The notes under the pieces are model-generated. The model had not been told where the DNA came from. It ran no database searches and worked only from the letters and a program-made list of their open reading frames with translations. Position numbers and translations under genes: made by a program. Of a stretch of 64,000 nt of DNA, positions 1-9,632 are shown one piece after another (positions within the stretch are counted from its first letter, which is position 1; each line of letters opens with the position of its first letter). Source of the DNA: an uncultured Pelagibacteraceae bacterium (GTDB lineage Bacteria > Pseudomonadota > Alphaproteobacteria > Pelagibacterales > Pelagibacteraceae); assembly GCA_902571095.1 (NCBI GenBank), contig CACGAV010000002.1:1-64000 (forward strand). The letters run 5' to 3'.

Positions 1-387
<387 letters not shown>

Positions 388-954
388 TTAACTATTTTGG
401 CTTTTATCATCATTTTTAGTGTCTTTTTTTTCACTTTTTTTTGACACAGCGACCAAAGAGGGTCTAAGCAGCCTATCTCTAAACATGTAACCAGCCTGCA
501 TTTCTTGAACTATAGTTCCAGGCTCTGATTCACTATCTTCAATTTCAGTCATAGCCTGGTGAAAATTTGGGTCAAATTTTTTTTTAATAGCTTCAATTTT
601 TTCTATTTTATTCTTTTTGAAAATTGATAATAAATCTTTTTCAATTATTTCTATATTTTTTAAAAATTTTTCTAAATCTTTGTTATTTTTCAATGTTGGG
701 TCGTTTTTGATTGATGCGTGAGCTCTTTCTAAATTATCTAAAATCGCTAAATTTTCTCTTGCAAAATTAAAACCACCAAAATCAATAGCCTCTTTTATAT
801 CTTTTTCAAATCTATTACGTTGATTCTCAAGTTCTGCGAGCGATCTGAGAAGCTTATCTTCAGTAATTTTTAACTTTTCTTCAATTGAAGGCTCTTTTAT
901 CTCTTCTTTGTTATGAGATTTATTGTCTTTATCATCGTCATTTAAATTATCCAT
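388..954 (-). CDS. grpE: Nucleotide exchange factor GrpE
   Basis: GrpE is the cytosolic co-chaperone that releases ADP from DnaK. The 188-residue protein has an acidic, lysine-rich N-terminus, a long helical region (about residues 25-60, heptad-like) and the C-terminal GrpE signature, with FDPNFHQAM and GYMFRDRLLRPSLVAVSK. The frame stays open upstream to 1095, but the ATG at 954 (MDNLNDDD) is the sensible start: the extra residues are hydrophobic, unlike any GrpE, and would overlap rdgB. The tail is lysine- and aspartate-rich and low in complexity. It heads the grpE-dnaK unit. Only 40 bp separate it from the divergent rdgB start, so any heat-shock control must act from that gap or from inside rdgB. 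Confidence 0.96.
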   Translation of the reverse strand: MDNLNDDDKDNKSHNKEEIKEPSIEEKLKITEDKLLRSLAELENQRNRFEKDIKEAIDFGGFNFARENLAILDNLERAHASIKNDPTLKNNKDLEKFLKNIEIIEKDLLSIFKKNKIEKIEAIKKKFDPNFHQAMTEIEDSESEPGTIVQEMQAGYMFRDRLLRPSLVAVSKKSEKKDTKNDDKSQNS

Positions 955-994
955 TATTGATATATAGTAATAAAATATTGAATTTCTAGAGATA

Positions 995-1585
995 ATGCAA
1001 AAAATTAAAAAAATACTAATCGGCACACATAATAAAGGTAAATTTAAAGAGATTTGTGATTTATTGCCAAAAAAATTAGAAAAAATTTCACCCATAAATC
1101 TTAAAATTCCTAGCCCAGATGAAACTGGAAAAACTTTTCAGGAAAATTCAGAATTAAAAGCGAATTTTTTTTGCGAAATGGGAAAAATGGTAACCCTATC
1201 CGATGACTCTGGACTTGAAGTGGAATGTTTAGATGGGGAACCTGGTATTTACTCCTCAAGATGGGCAAAAAAATATGGAAGTTTTGATGGTGCAATGACA
1301 GAAATTTTTAATCGAGTTAAAAAACTCAAAAAAAGCACCGCTGCACAATTTGTATGCAGTCTTACAATACAATGGCCAGACGGAAAAAAAATCTCAGAGA
1401 TTGGAAAAATTAAAGGTGATATATGTTCTAAAAGAGGATCGAATGGATTCGGATACGATCCCATTTTCATACCAAATGGATACCCAAAAACCTTTGCAGA
1501 AATGGAATATAAAAAGAAACTTTTAATAGATCATAGGTATATTGCTTATAAAAAACTAGAGAAAAAAATTAAAAATTTTCTTTAA
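995..1585 (+). CDS. rdgB: XTP/dITP diphosphatase (RdgB/Ham1 family)
   Basis: This enzyme hydrolyses non-canonical purine triphosphates (dITP, XTP) to monophosphates and pyrophosphate, keeping them out of DNA and RNA. The 196-residue product has the family motifs THNKGK (11-16) for triphosphate binding, SDDSGLEV (69-76) with the catalytic acidic residues, GEPGIYSSRWA just after, and GFGYDPIFIP near residue 150. Its length is normal for the family. It is divergent from grpE, the usual alphaproteobacterial arrangement. Its 3' end overlaps the convergent LpoA-like gene by 17 bp. Confidence 0.96.
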   Translation: MQKIKKILIGTHNKGKFKEICDLLPKKLEKISPINLKIPSPDETGKTFQENSELKANFFCEMGKMVTLSDDSGLEVECLDGEPGIYSSRWAKKYGSFDGAMTEIFNRVKKLKKSTAAQFVCSLTIQWPDGKKISEIGKIKGDICSKRGSNGFGYDPIFIPNGYPKTFAEMEYKKKLLIDHRYIAYKKLEKKIKNFL

Positions 1586-2732
1586 TAAATTTTCCACTCT
1601 CTAATTTATAGATATTAAGTTGCTGAGTAGTTTTATTATTTGAGATTTTAAAATTACCAATTTTTCCTTTAATTTCATTTTTGAAATTAAAATTATTGCT
1701 CGATATGACATTTTTATTATCATTCCAAACATAATATATTAGAGCGACTGTGTCATATGCAAGTATAGTAATTTCATTAGGGTTATATTTGTAGGTTTCA
1801 TAAAATTTTTTACCAAATTTCATAAAATTTTTATAATTTATTGAAGGAAAATAAAAACTCTTTATAGACGTTTCTCTCAAAATACTATTATCGAACCACT
1901 GGTTTCCAGTAATTATAAGCACATCTTTCTCTGAGACATCAGTATATGCAAGAGATGTGAGAACACTTTTTAATCCATCCCCAAAATCTATGATTACGAT
2001 TGAATCAAAATTAACTTTTCCCAGCGTATACTTTTGTTTAAGAATATCTAATTCTCTTAAATCTTTTGGTTTTTCAGATCCTTCGAGTTTCTTAATTCTT
2101 GAATCTAAATTTAATTTTCTCTGTTTATAATTTGTTAACTTTTCTATCTGTTTTGTTAAAATTTTTGGATCTTTGCTATAACTAAAAAGTCTGGCATTAT
2201 TAAAATTCACGGATTTAATATTTTTTTCAACGTGTTTTCTATTTTCATTTTTAGGATAAAGAAATACTGTTTTTTTCTTTTTTTCTTTTTCAATAAATTT
2301 TTTTATCGCTAATAATTGAGATTCTAAATTTATACCCATCAAGAAAATATTTTCATCCATTTTAGTATTCATATTCGATAAAGAGATAAAAATTAAATCA
2401 TCAAATGAAGATAAAGAATCAAAAGACTCGGAGTCCACAGGCCCGATTACTATTTTAACTCCTTCTTTTATAAATTCCTCACAAGAATTAATAACATTCT
2501 CTCCATTTGTTCCAGAGTCTTTCGGGTATATCCTAATTTTCGAGTCATTAATGTCATGAATTGCTAAATTAATTGAATAAAGCATATCTTCTCCAAAACT
2601 TTTAAGTTCTCCACTAAGTGGAAGTAACGCCCCTATTTTGAGCAGACCCGGGTCTTTGTTATCAACTGCAAACACAAAAGTGTTAAAAGAAATTAATAAA
2701 TAAGTTAAAATAACATTAAAACTATTTTTCAT
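1569..2732 (-). CDS. Periplasmic binding protein, penicillin-binding-protein activator (LpoA-like)
   Basis: The protein starts with a clear signal peptide (MKNSFNVILTYLLISFNTFVFA), so it is exported. The next part, LLKIGALLPLSGELKSFGEDM, is the opening of a type I periplasmic binding fold as found in branched-chain amino acid binding proteins and in LpoA. The middle carries a lysine-rich stretch (about residues 200-225 of the mature protein) that looks helical. Its position beside rsmI is the conserved neighbourhood of lpoA (yraM), which supports a role in activating peptidoglycan synthases rather than in amino acid uptake; no ABC permease or ATPase is next to it. I chose the ATG at 2732 because the longer frame (to 2780) would run into rsmI. 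Only 5 bp separate the two divergent starts. Confidence 0.75.
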   Translation of the reverse strand: MKNSFNVILTYLLISFNTFVFAVDNKDPGLLKIGALLPLSGELKSFGEDMLYSINLAIHDINDSKIRIYPKDSGTNGENVINSCEEFIKEGVKIVIGPVDSESFDSLSSFDDLIFISLSNMNTKMDENIFLMGINLESQLLAIKKFIEKEKKKKTVFLYPKNENRKHVEKNIKSVNFNNARLFSYSKDPKILTKQIEKLTNYKQRKLNLDSRIKKLEGSEKPKDLRELDILKQKYTLGKVNFDSIVIIDFGDGLKSVLTSLAYTDVSEKDVLIITGNQWFDNSILRETSIKSFYFPSINYKNFMKFGKKFYETYKYNPNEITILAYDTVALIYYVWNDNKNVISSNNFNFKNEIKGKIGNFKISNNKTTQQLNIYKLESGKFIKENF

Positions 2733-2737
2733 AATAT

Positions 2738-3577
2738 ATGAATAATTTTTTACCAGGTTTATACATTGTTTCAACACCAATAGGCAATTTAGAAGATATT
2801 ACATTAAGGGCTTTAAATGTATTAAAAAATTCAGATAAAATTATCTGTGAGGATACTAGAAGATCGATAAAAATACTTAATCACTTTAATATTAAAAAGG
2901 AACTTATTGCTTACCATAAATTTAATGAAAAAAAATTAACCCCCTCAATTATTCGATTTATAAATAAAGGTGAAAAAATTTCCCTTATTTCTGATGCAGG
3001 TACGCCATTAATATCCGATCCAGGATTGTTACTTTTAAATGAATGTATACAAAAAAAAATAAAAGTGTTTCCCATTCCAGGTGTCTCTGCCGTCACTACT
3101 GCTATGAGCGTTTCAAATTTTGGTGAACAGTATTATTTTCATGGCTTCTTGCCAAAAAAAGTGTCTGAAGTTGAGAAAATTATTAATATTCTTAAAAAAT
3201 ATAATTTTAATATCGTATTTTTTATACCAGCAGTAAAGATAAATTTTTATATAAGAATTTTTAAAAAACACTTTGAACAAAGAAAAATCTTTATTGGAAG
3301 AGAAATGACAAAGATGCATGAAACTTTTTATAGAGAAAATTTAAAAAATTTTGATGGTTTTAAAACAACTATTAAGGGAGAACTAACGGTTGTGTTGTCA
3401 AAAAATGTGGAAAAGTATAAATTGAAGGAAGATAATTTTGACAAAGATAAATTAAAAGTTCAGATAAGAAAATATTTAAAAAGATATTCATTGAAAGATG
3501 TCGTAAGTTTGATTTCGGAAAAAAATAATTTACCAAAAAATAAAATTTATAAATTATGTTTAGAAACAAAAAAATAA
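2738..3577 (+). CDS. rsmI: 16S rRNA (cytidine-1402-2'-O)-methyltransferase RsmI
   Basis: RsmI methylates the ribose of C1402 in the decoding centre of 16S rRNA, using S-adenosylmethionine. The 279-residue protein (E. coli has 286) shows the tetrapyrrole-methylase fold motifs STPIGNLEDITLRAL near the N-terminus, ICEDTRRS, then LISDAGTPLISDPG and FPIPGVSAVTTAM, which are diagnostic for RsmI. The ATG at 2738 gives exactly the usual N-terminus. It overlaps the following BON lipoprotein gene by 22 bp, which suggests coupled translation. The small gene yraN, usual between rsmI and the BON gene in other proteobacteria, is absent. Confidence 0.97.
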   Translation: MNNFLPGLYIVSTPIGNLEDITLRALNVLKNSDKIICEDTRRSIKILNHFNIKKELIAYHKFNEKKLTPSIIRFINKGEKISLISDAGTPLISDPGLLLLNECIQKKIKVFPIPGVSAVTTAMSVSNFGEQYYFHGFLPKKVSEVEKIINILKKYNFNIVFFIPAVKINFYIRIFKKHFEQRKIFIGREMTKMHETFYRENLKNFDGFKTTIKGELTVVLSKNVEKYKLKEDNFDKDKLKVQIRKYLKRYSLKDVVSLISEKNNLPKNKIYKLCLETKK

Positions 3578-4167
3578 TATTCAATTTTAGTAAAATTCTT
3601 TTAGTTTTTTTTATTTTAAATTCATGCGTAGGTAGTTCATCCGTGGGTGTTTTTGGTTCTGGAGTAAGTGTAGCTTTTGATCCCAGAACAGTGGGAATGC
3701 AAATAGACGACTCTATCATGCAAAAAAATTTATTAAGTAGATTAACTCTTAATGATAAAAAATATCTGTTATCCATTAACGTTAAGGTTTTGGATGGAAA
3801 TATTTTTCTCTCTGGCAAGGTCGACGAACCTGAGGAAAAGCTTAAAATTATAAAATTTGCATGGGAAACAAAGGGTGTAAGATCTGTTAAAAGCGCCATA
3901 GTTATTAAAGGTGAAATTAATTTTAAAGGAACTGCTAAAGATGTTTTAATTACATCACAATTGAGAACCGCTTTGATTTTCAATAAACTTATTAAAGCAA
4001 CTAACTATAATATTGATACAATAGATGGTAAAAGCTACATATTTGGTATCGCGATGACACGTGATGAAAAAAAAGAGGTAATTAATGAGGCAGAAAAAGT
4101 TTATGGAGTTAAAAAAGTAATTCCAAGTATTATATTAGTTGAAGAACTTAGCAGATTTAAAAATTAA
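3556..4167 (+). CDS. BON-domain outer membrane lipoprotein (DolP/YraP-like)
   Basis: The first 23 residues form a lipoprotein signal peptide: basic start, hydrophobic core and the lipobox LNSC, with the acylated Cys at 23. Two BON-type segments follow, about residues 50-118 (LNVKVLDGNIFLSGKV-like pattern ending in VRSVKSAIVI) and about 125-200 (NYNIDTIDGKSYIFGIA, then VYGVKKVIPSIILVE). This is the architecture of DolP (YraP), which binds phospholipid and supports outer membrane integrity. Position after rsmI and near the LpoA-like gene matches the E. coli yraL-yraM-yraN-diaA-yraP cluster. The stop codon shares a TTAA quartet with the convergent malic enzyme gene. The exact role here is inferred. 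Confidence 0.82.
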   Translation: MFRNKKIIFNFSKILLVFFILNSCVGSSSVGVFGSGVSVAFDPRTVGMQIDDSIMQKNLLSRLTLNDKKYLLSINVKVLDGNIFLSGKVDEPEEKLKIIKFAWETKGVRSVKSAIVIKGEINFKGTAKDVLITSQLRTALIFNKLIKATNYNIDTIDGKSYIFGIAMTRDEKKEVINEAEKVYGVKKVIPSIILVEELSRFKN

Positions 4168-6458
4168 TTATTTTTTTTATTATTATAATCAATAATTTCT
4201 GCTGAATATGCAGCAACAGATGCCAGATTTAAAATATCATTTGGAGACGATCTGAGCGGAGCAATTTCTATCGGCAAACCTAAGCCAATTAATAGAGGAC
4301 CAATAATCTTTGCACCACCAATGGTTTTCATAAGTTTTGTTGAAATGGCTGCACTATGTAAAGCTGGCATAATTAAAATATTTGCATTTCCAACTATTTT
4401 AGAAAATGGGTAAGTTTCTTTATATTTTGGATTTAAAGCCACGTCGGGTTGCATTTCACCGTCAAAATCAAAATTAACATTTTGTTTTTTTAAAATTTCG
4501 ATAGCATCTCTAACATGTTTTGTATTTCTTGATGATGGCTTTCCAAATGTTGAATGAGACAAAAATGCTACTTTTGGTTCAAAACCGAAGAGTTTTGATA
4601 CTCTAACGCTTGATATCGCAATTTTTGTTAAATTTTCTGGCGACGGGAAATCATTTACTTGTGTGTCAGCTATGAAGACTGTTTTTTTTGGAGTAATTAG
4701 CATATTTAAACCAAATAAAATTTCTCCTGGTCTTGGGTCAACAACTTTTTTGAGACTCTCTATAGACGCAGCATAATGCCTAATGTTTCCAGTAACCATA
4801 GCGTCAGCATCTCCAGAATCAACCATCGATGCACCCCATATAATTCTATCGTTTCTAATTAATCTATCGACATCCCTTTCTAAAAGTCCTTTTCTTTGTA
4901 ATTTGTTGTAAAGTTTTTTTGTATAAATCTCTCTCTTTTCTTTATTAGTTGAATTAACTATTTTAATTTTGTAATCCTCGTCTAGACCGATTTCCTTCAA
5001 TTGTTGCTTAACCCTTTTTTCATTACCAATAACTATAGGCGTTCCAAGTTTACTGTTTTTATAAGCGATTGCAGCTTTAAGCATATTTTCATCCTCTCCT
5101 TCTGCAAAAACTACAGTTTTTGGTCTTTTTTTTATTTGTGAATTGATACCTTGCATAATGCTCATAGATGGATCAAGTCTATTTGCCAATTGATCTTTAT
5201 ACGTTTCTATATCCAAAATCTTTTTTCTTGCGACGCCACTTTTTATTGCTGCCTCGGCAACAGCCGCAGGTATTCTGCTAATTAATCTTGGATCAAAAGT
5301 CGACGGTATAATATATTCCTTTCCATAATGGGGTCTTTCACCACCATAAGCATTAACCACTTCATCTGGGACTTCTTCCCTTGCCAATGAAGCAATTGAT
5401 TTAGCAGCAGCAATTTTCATCTCTTCATTAATTTCTTTTGCTCTTACATCCAAAGCTCCTCTAAATATATATGGAAATCCAATTAAATTATTAACTTGAT
5501 TAGGATAATCAGATCTACCTGTCGCTACAATTGCATCTGATCGAACTTCATCTACTAATTCAGGTTTGATTTCTGGATCAGGATTTGCACAAGCAAATAT
5601 AATAGGATTTTTTGCCATGGATTTAACCATTTCTTTTGTGAGAACATTTTTTGCTGACAAACCTAAAAAAACATCTGCGCCCTTAATTGCATCTTTCAAA
5701 GTTCTCAGCTTTGTATTCACAGCATAAGCAGCTTTAAACTGGTCTACATTGTCTCTTCCTTTGTAAATAACTCCCTTTCTATCAAGCATAATAATATTTT
5801 CTTTTTTTATTCCTATACTTTTAAAAAGATTTGCACATGCTAGTGCGGACGCCCCTGCGCCATTGACAACAATCTTAACTTTTTCTGCATTTTTATTTGA
5901 AATATCTAATGCATTGATTAGTGCAGCAGATGTGATTATCGCAGTACCATGCTGGTCATCATGAAAAATAGGTATATCTAAACTTTCTCTTAATTTTTTT
6001 TCTATTATAAAACAATCCGGTGCAGCTATATCTTCTAAATTTATACCTCCGAAACTGTTGCCAATATTTTCAATACATTTAATAATCTCATCTGCGTTTT
6101 TATTGTCTATCTCAATATCAATGGCATTTATATCTGCAAACCTCTTAAATAAAACTGCCTTTCCCTCCATAACGGGCTTAGATGCTAAAGCACCTAAGTT
6201 TCCCAAACCCAAAATTGCAGAACCATTACTTATTACTGCTACTAAATTACCTTTGCTGGTATAATCGTATGCTGCGTCAGGGTTCTTTGAGATTTCTTTA
6301 ACTGGAACCGCTACACCAGGAGAATAAGCAAGCGAAAGATCTCTCTTTGTTGTGAGTGATTTTGACGAAATAATCTCAATTTTGCCAGACTTTCCTTTAT
6401 TATGAAAATCTAATGCCTCTTTATCAGTGTAATGATCGATTTTTGATTTTTTTGTCAT
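4164..6458 (-). CDS. maeB: NADP-dependent malic enzyme with C-terminal phosphotransacetylase-like domain (MaeB)
   Basis: This cytosolic enzyme decarboxylates malate to pyruvate and supplies NADPH. At 764 residues it is the long MaeB form. The N-terminal malic enzyme part (about 1-430) has LAYSPGVAVP, GLGNLGALASKPVMEGKA, the metal-site region EDIAAPDCF, FHDDQHGTAI and the nucleotide-binding VVNGAGASALACANL. The C-terminal part (about 435-764) starts with KTVVFAEGEDENML and resembles phosphate acetyltransferase. In known MaeB proteins that domain regulates the enzyme (by acetyl-CoA) rather than transferring acetyl groups; that is family knowledge, not something seen here. It is convergent with the BON gene and divergent from murJ across 56 bp. 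Confidence 0.96.
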   Translation of the reverse strand: MTKKSKIDHYTDKEALDFHNKGKSGKIEIISSKSLTTKRDLSLAYSPGVAVPVKEISKNPDAAYDYTSKGNLVAVISNGSAILGLGNLGALASKPVMEGKAVLFKRFADINAIDIEIDNKNADEIIKCIENIGNSFGGINLEDIAAPDCFIIEKKLRESLDIPIFHDDQHGTAIITSAALINALDISNKNAEKVKIVVNGAGASALACANLFKSIGIKKENIIMLDRKGVIYKGRDNVDQFKAAYAVNTKLRTLKDAIKGADVFLGLSAKNVLTKEMVKSMAKNPIIFACANPDPEIKPELVDEVRSDAIVATGRSDYPNQVNNLIGFPYIFRGALDVRAKEINEEMKIAAAKSIASLAREEVPDEVVNAYGGERPHYGKEYIIPSTFDPRLISRIPAAVAEAAIKSGVARKKILDIETYKDQLANRLDPSMSIMQGINSQIKKRPKTVVFAEGEDENMLKAAIAYKNSKLGTPIVIGNEKRVKQQLKEIGLDEDYKIKIVNSTNKEKREIYTKKLYNKLQRKGLLERDVDRLIRNDRIIWGASMVDSGDADAMVTGNIRHYAASIESLKKVVDPRPGEILFGLNMLITPKKTVFIADTQVNDFPSPENLTKIAISSVRVSKLFGFEPKVAFLSHSTFGKPSSRNTKHVRDAIEILKKQNVNFDFDGEMQPDVALNPKYKETYPFSKIVGNANILIMPALHSAAISTKLMKTIGGAKIIGPLLIGLGLPIEIAPLRSSPNDILNLASVAAYSAEIIDYNNKKNN

Positions 6459-6514
6459 TAAAATTTAATTATGTAATATAAATAGAAATAAATCACTAAT
6501 AATTTGTCTTAATT

Positions 6515-8041
6515 ATGAATTTATTATCCTCATCTTCAGTTTTTGCTTTTTATACATTACTTAGTAGAGTTTTAGGCTACCTAAGGGATATTTTAATTGC
6601 ATTTTTCCTCGGTACCAGCATATATGCTGACGCATTCTTTGTTGCATTTAGAATACCAAACACTTTTAGACGCCTGTTCGCAGAAGGTGCATTTAACGCC
6701 GCATTCATACCCAGTTATGCAGAAGCAAAGTTAAAAGATGGTAAATCGGGAAAAAAATTTGCAGATGAAATTTTTAGTTTACTTTTATTCTTTTTGATTT
6801 TTTTAATTTTAATTATTGAAATATTTACTCCATTCTTAGTTTACTTAATAGCTCCCGGTTTTTATGAAGACACAGATAAATTTACTTTGGCGGTTGAGCT
6901 TACAAGAATTACTTTTCCATTTCTATTATTTGTTTGTTTATCATCATTGTTATCTGGTGTTTTAAATATGAATAATAAATTTGCAGCAGCAGCAGCTGCC
7001 CCAATTATTCTAAATTTAATATTAATATTATTTCTTTTAATCTCATTTTATAACGATTTAAATATTACGAAAAGTCTATCTATAGGTGTCACATTATCTG
7101 GTGTATTACAATTTATTTTTTTATTAATTTATACTAAAAAATTTTACCTTCCATCATTAAAATTAATTTTTAAATTTAATAAAAAAATAATATTTTTTTT
7201 AAAAAAACTATTACCGAGTATTTTTTCATCTGGTATAACACAAATTAATATTCTAGTTGGAACTATAATTGCATCATTTCAACAAAGCGCTATTTCTTAT
7301 TTGTATTATGCAGATAGGGTTTATCAAATCAATTTAGCTATTGCCGGAATTGCAGTTGGTACTGTTGTATTACCTAGCCTTACAAAAAGTATAAAGTTAA
7401 ACGATATCAAATCTGTTAATTTAATACAGAATCGATCAATTGAGTTATCTTTACTTTTATCTATCCCAGCTGCACTTGGGTTATTTATTGCTTCTAGTGA
7501 AATTGTAAATAGTTTATTTGGATATGGTTCATTTAATAGCCAAGATATATTTTACACATCCCTTGCTTTAGGATTTTTCGCCTTAGGCGTACCAGCATTT
7601 GCTTTGATAAAAGTTCTATCTAACTTTTATTTTGCAAGAGATAATACAAAAATTCCCTTTTATATTTCTTTAATTAGTATGGTGCTAAATATTTTTATAA
7701 GTGTTTCTTTGTTCAAAAAATTTGGTTTTATAATTATACCAATAGCAACATCAGTTTCAACCTGGATAGCAGTTATAATTTACTTTATTTTATTAATCCG
7801 TGGAAAATATCTAAATTTTGAAAAAAAATATTTTGTCAATTTTTTAAAAATTTTACTTTCAACAATACTTATGTGTCTATTTTTGTATTTCGGTTTAGAT
7901 TATTTTGAGGATAAGTTTGAATATACTTACAAATTTAAATTAATTTATTTAATAATTGTGGTAGGTTTATCAACAGCTTTATATCTATTTATTATTAAAA
8001 TTTTAGGAGTGTTTAATCTAAAAAATTATAAATTAAAATGA
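6515..8041 (+). CDS. murJ: Lipid II flippase MurJ (MviN)
   Basis: MurJ moves lipid-linked peptidoglycan precursor across the inner membrane. The 508-residue protein is built almost wholly of hydrophobic helices (about 14 can be counted) and starts with the family N-terminus [20 protein letters not shown], followed by [28 protein letters not shown], which carries the conserved positive and small residues of the MurJ cavity. Length fits the family (E. coli 511). It is followed directly by trpS, whose ATG overlaps the murJ stop by 4 bp, so the two are probably co-transcribed. Confidence 0.96.
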   Translation: MNLLSSSSVFAFYTLLSRVLGYLRDILIAFFLGTSIYADAFFVAFRIPNTFRRLFAEGAFNAAFIPSYAEAKLKDGKSGKKFADEIFSLLLFFLIFLILIIEIFTPFLVYLIAPGFYEDTDKFTLAVELTRITFPFLLFVCLSSLLSGVLNMNNKFAAAAAAPIILNLILILFLLISFYNDLNITKSLSIGVTLSGVLQFIFLLIYTKKFYLPSLKLIFKFNKKIIFFLKKLLPSIFSSGITQINILVGTIIASFQQSAISYLYYADRVYQINLAIAGIAVGTVVLPSLTKSIKLNDIKSVNLIQNRSIELSLLLSIPAALGLFIASSEIVNSLFGYGSFNSQDIFYTSLALGFFALGVPAFALIKVLSNFYFARDNTKIPFYISLISMVLNIFISVSLFKKFGFIIIPIATSVSTWIAVIIYFILLIRGKYLNFEKKYFVNFLKILLSTILMCLFLYFGLDYFEDKFEYTYKFKLIYLIIVVGLSTALYLFIIKILGVFNLKNYKLK

Positions 8042-9048
8042 AAAAAACTTTAAAAGAAGTAGTTTTCTCTGGAGTACAACCTACTGGAAATCTTCATTTA
8101 GGAAATTATTTAGGTGCAATTAAAAATTTTGTAGATCTTCAAAAAAAAATGGAATGTATTTACTGTGTAGTTGATCTTCATGCCATTACATCTTTTCAGA
8201 AACCGAGTGAATTAAATAAAAGTATTCTTGAAACTACTGCAGGATTTATTGCTTGCGGTTTAGATTTCAAAAAAAGCATTATTTTTAATCAGTCATCAGT
8301 AAGTGGTCATTCAGAATTAGCGTGGATATTTAATTGTGTAGCTAGGGTTGGATGGATGAACCGAATGACACAATTTAAAGAAAAAGCAGGACAGAATAAA
8401 GAGAATGCTAGTGTAGGATTGTATGTTTATCCAAATTTAATGGCAGCAGATATTTTATTATATAAGGCAACTCATGTGCCAGTAGGAGATGATCAAAAAC
8501 AACATTTAGAATTAGCAAGGGACATTGCACAAAAATTCAATAACGATTTTAATAGTGACAATTTTTTTCCTATTCCAAAACCTTTAATACAAAAAAAAAT
8601 TTCTCGAGTAATGAGCTTAAGGGATGGCAAAAAAAAAATGAGTAAGTCAGAAGAGTCCGATTATTCCAGAATAAATTTAAATGATACTGCAGATGATATT
8701 AAAAAGAAGATTAAAAAAGCAAAAACTGACTCTTTACCTATTCCAGAAAAATTAGAAGATTTGAAAAATAGACCTGAAGCAAATAATCTTTTAAATATTT
8801 ATTCTTCAATTACAAATTCAAGTTTAGAAAAAACTTTAAATGATATGAATGGAAAAGAATTTTCTAAATTTAAGGATAGCCTTTCAGACGCGCTAATTGC
8901 AGAAATTTGTCCTGTTGGAAAAAAAATAAAAGATCTTAATAAAGATAAAAATTATTTGATAAAAACCTTAAAAGAAGGTAGTGACAAAGCTAGTAAAATT
9001 TCACATGAAAACATGCGGCAAATTAAAAATATTGTGGGATTTATTTAA
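8038..9048 (+). CDS. trpS: Tryptophanyl-tRNA synthetase
   Basis: TrpS attaches tryptophan to its tRNA. The class I signature motifs are both clear: [13 protein letters not shown], the HIGH equivalent with HLGN at residues 20-23, and KMSKS at 200-204. Between them lies [18 protein letters not shown], typical of TrpS and part of substrate recognition. The 336-residue length is normal for bacterial TrpS. The gene starts with ATG overlapping the murJ stop codon by 4 bp, and murJ-trpS is a common alphaproteobacterial pair, often followed by an Nfu-type gene as here. Confidence 0.98.
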   Translation: MKKTLKEVVFSGVQPTGNLHLGNYLGAIKNFVDLQKKMECIYCVVDLHAITSFQKPSELNKSILETTAGFIACGLDFKKSIIFNQSSVSGHSELAWIFNCVARVGWMNRMTQFKEKAGQNKENASVGLYVYPNLMAADILLYKATHVPVGDDQKQHLELARDIAQKFNNDFNSDNFFPIPKPLIQKKISRVMSLRDGKKKMSKSEESDYSRINLNDTADDIKKKIKKAKTDSLPIPEKLEDLKNRPEANNLLNIYSSITNSSLEKTLNDMNGKEFSKFKDSLSDALIAEICPVGKKIKDLNKDKNYLIKTLKEGSDKASKISHENMRQIKNIVGFI

Positions 9049-9073
9049 TATACTTTATATGTTAAATTAAATA

Positions 9074-9628
9074 ATGATTTATACTGAAAATACTCCAAAT
9101 CCTAATGCTGTAAAGTTTGTTTCGGAATTAACTTTTTCTGAAATTGGTACAAAAGAATTTCAAAAAAAAGACATTAATGAAATAAAAAATAACTTTATTC
9201 AAAATCTTCTTACTATTGATGGTGTTGAGCTTATTTTAATTGGAGATACTTTTATCAGCGTTAAAAAGCTAGATACGTCGGATTGGGAAACAATAAAACC
9301 AACAGTGATTTCTACAATCAATGACTATTTTGAAAAAAATAAAAAACCTGTGCTTCAAAAACATGTTGATGAAATAAAACCTGAAAATACAGAAAACGAA
9401 AGTGATATCGTAAAACAAATAAAAGATGTACTTGACACTAAAATTAGACCAGCAGTTTCAAAAGATGGTGGAGATATTAAATTTGTATCTTTTAAAAACG
9501 GGACAGTCAAAGTGGAATTGAAAGGTAGTTGTTCGGGTTGCCCCAGTTCTATAATCACACTCAAAAATGGCGTTCAAAATCTATTAAAGCATTACGTAAA
9601 AGATGTAACAAACGTAGAAGCTTTGTAG
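9074..9628 (+). CDS. Nfu-type Fe-S cluster scaffold/carrier protein
   Basis: The 184-residue protein has two parts. The N-terminal part (1-87) begins IYTENTPNPNAVKF, the hallmark of the Nfu_N domain of mitochondrial NFU1 and its alphaproteobacterial relatives. The C-terminal NifU-like domain (about 112-180) contains RPAVSKDGGDIKF and the cluster-binding motif CSGCP, with Cys153 and Cys156. Proteins of this type receive Fe-S clusters and deliver them to client enzymes in the cytosol. It sits 25 bp after trpS and 4 bp before the glucosaminidase gene. A catalytic role can be excluded; which clients it serves cannot be seen. Confidence 0.93.
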   Translation: MIYTENTPNPNAVKFVSELTFSEIGTKEFQKKDINEIKNNFIQNLLTIDGVELILIGDTFISVKKLDTSDWETIKPTVISTINDYFEKNKKPVLQKHVDEIKPENTENESDIVKQIKDVLDTKIRPAVSKDGGDIKFVSFKNGTVKVELKGSCSGCPSSIITLKNGVQNLLKHYVKDVTNVEAL

Positions 9629-9632
9629 TTTC

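Noticed and set aside
3372-3983. 203-codon frame antisense to rsmI and the BON gene
   Set aside because: It spans two real genes on the other strand and its translation looks like random AT-rich sequence.
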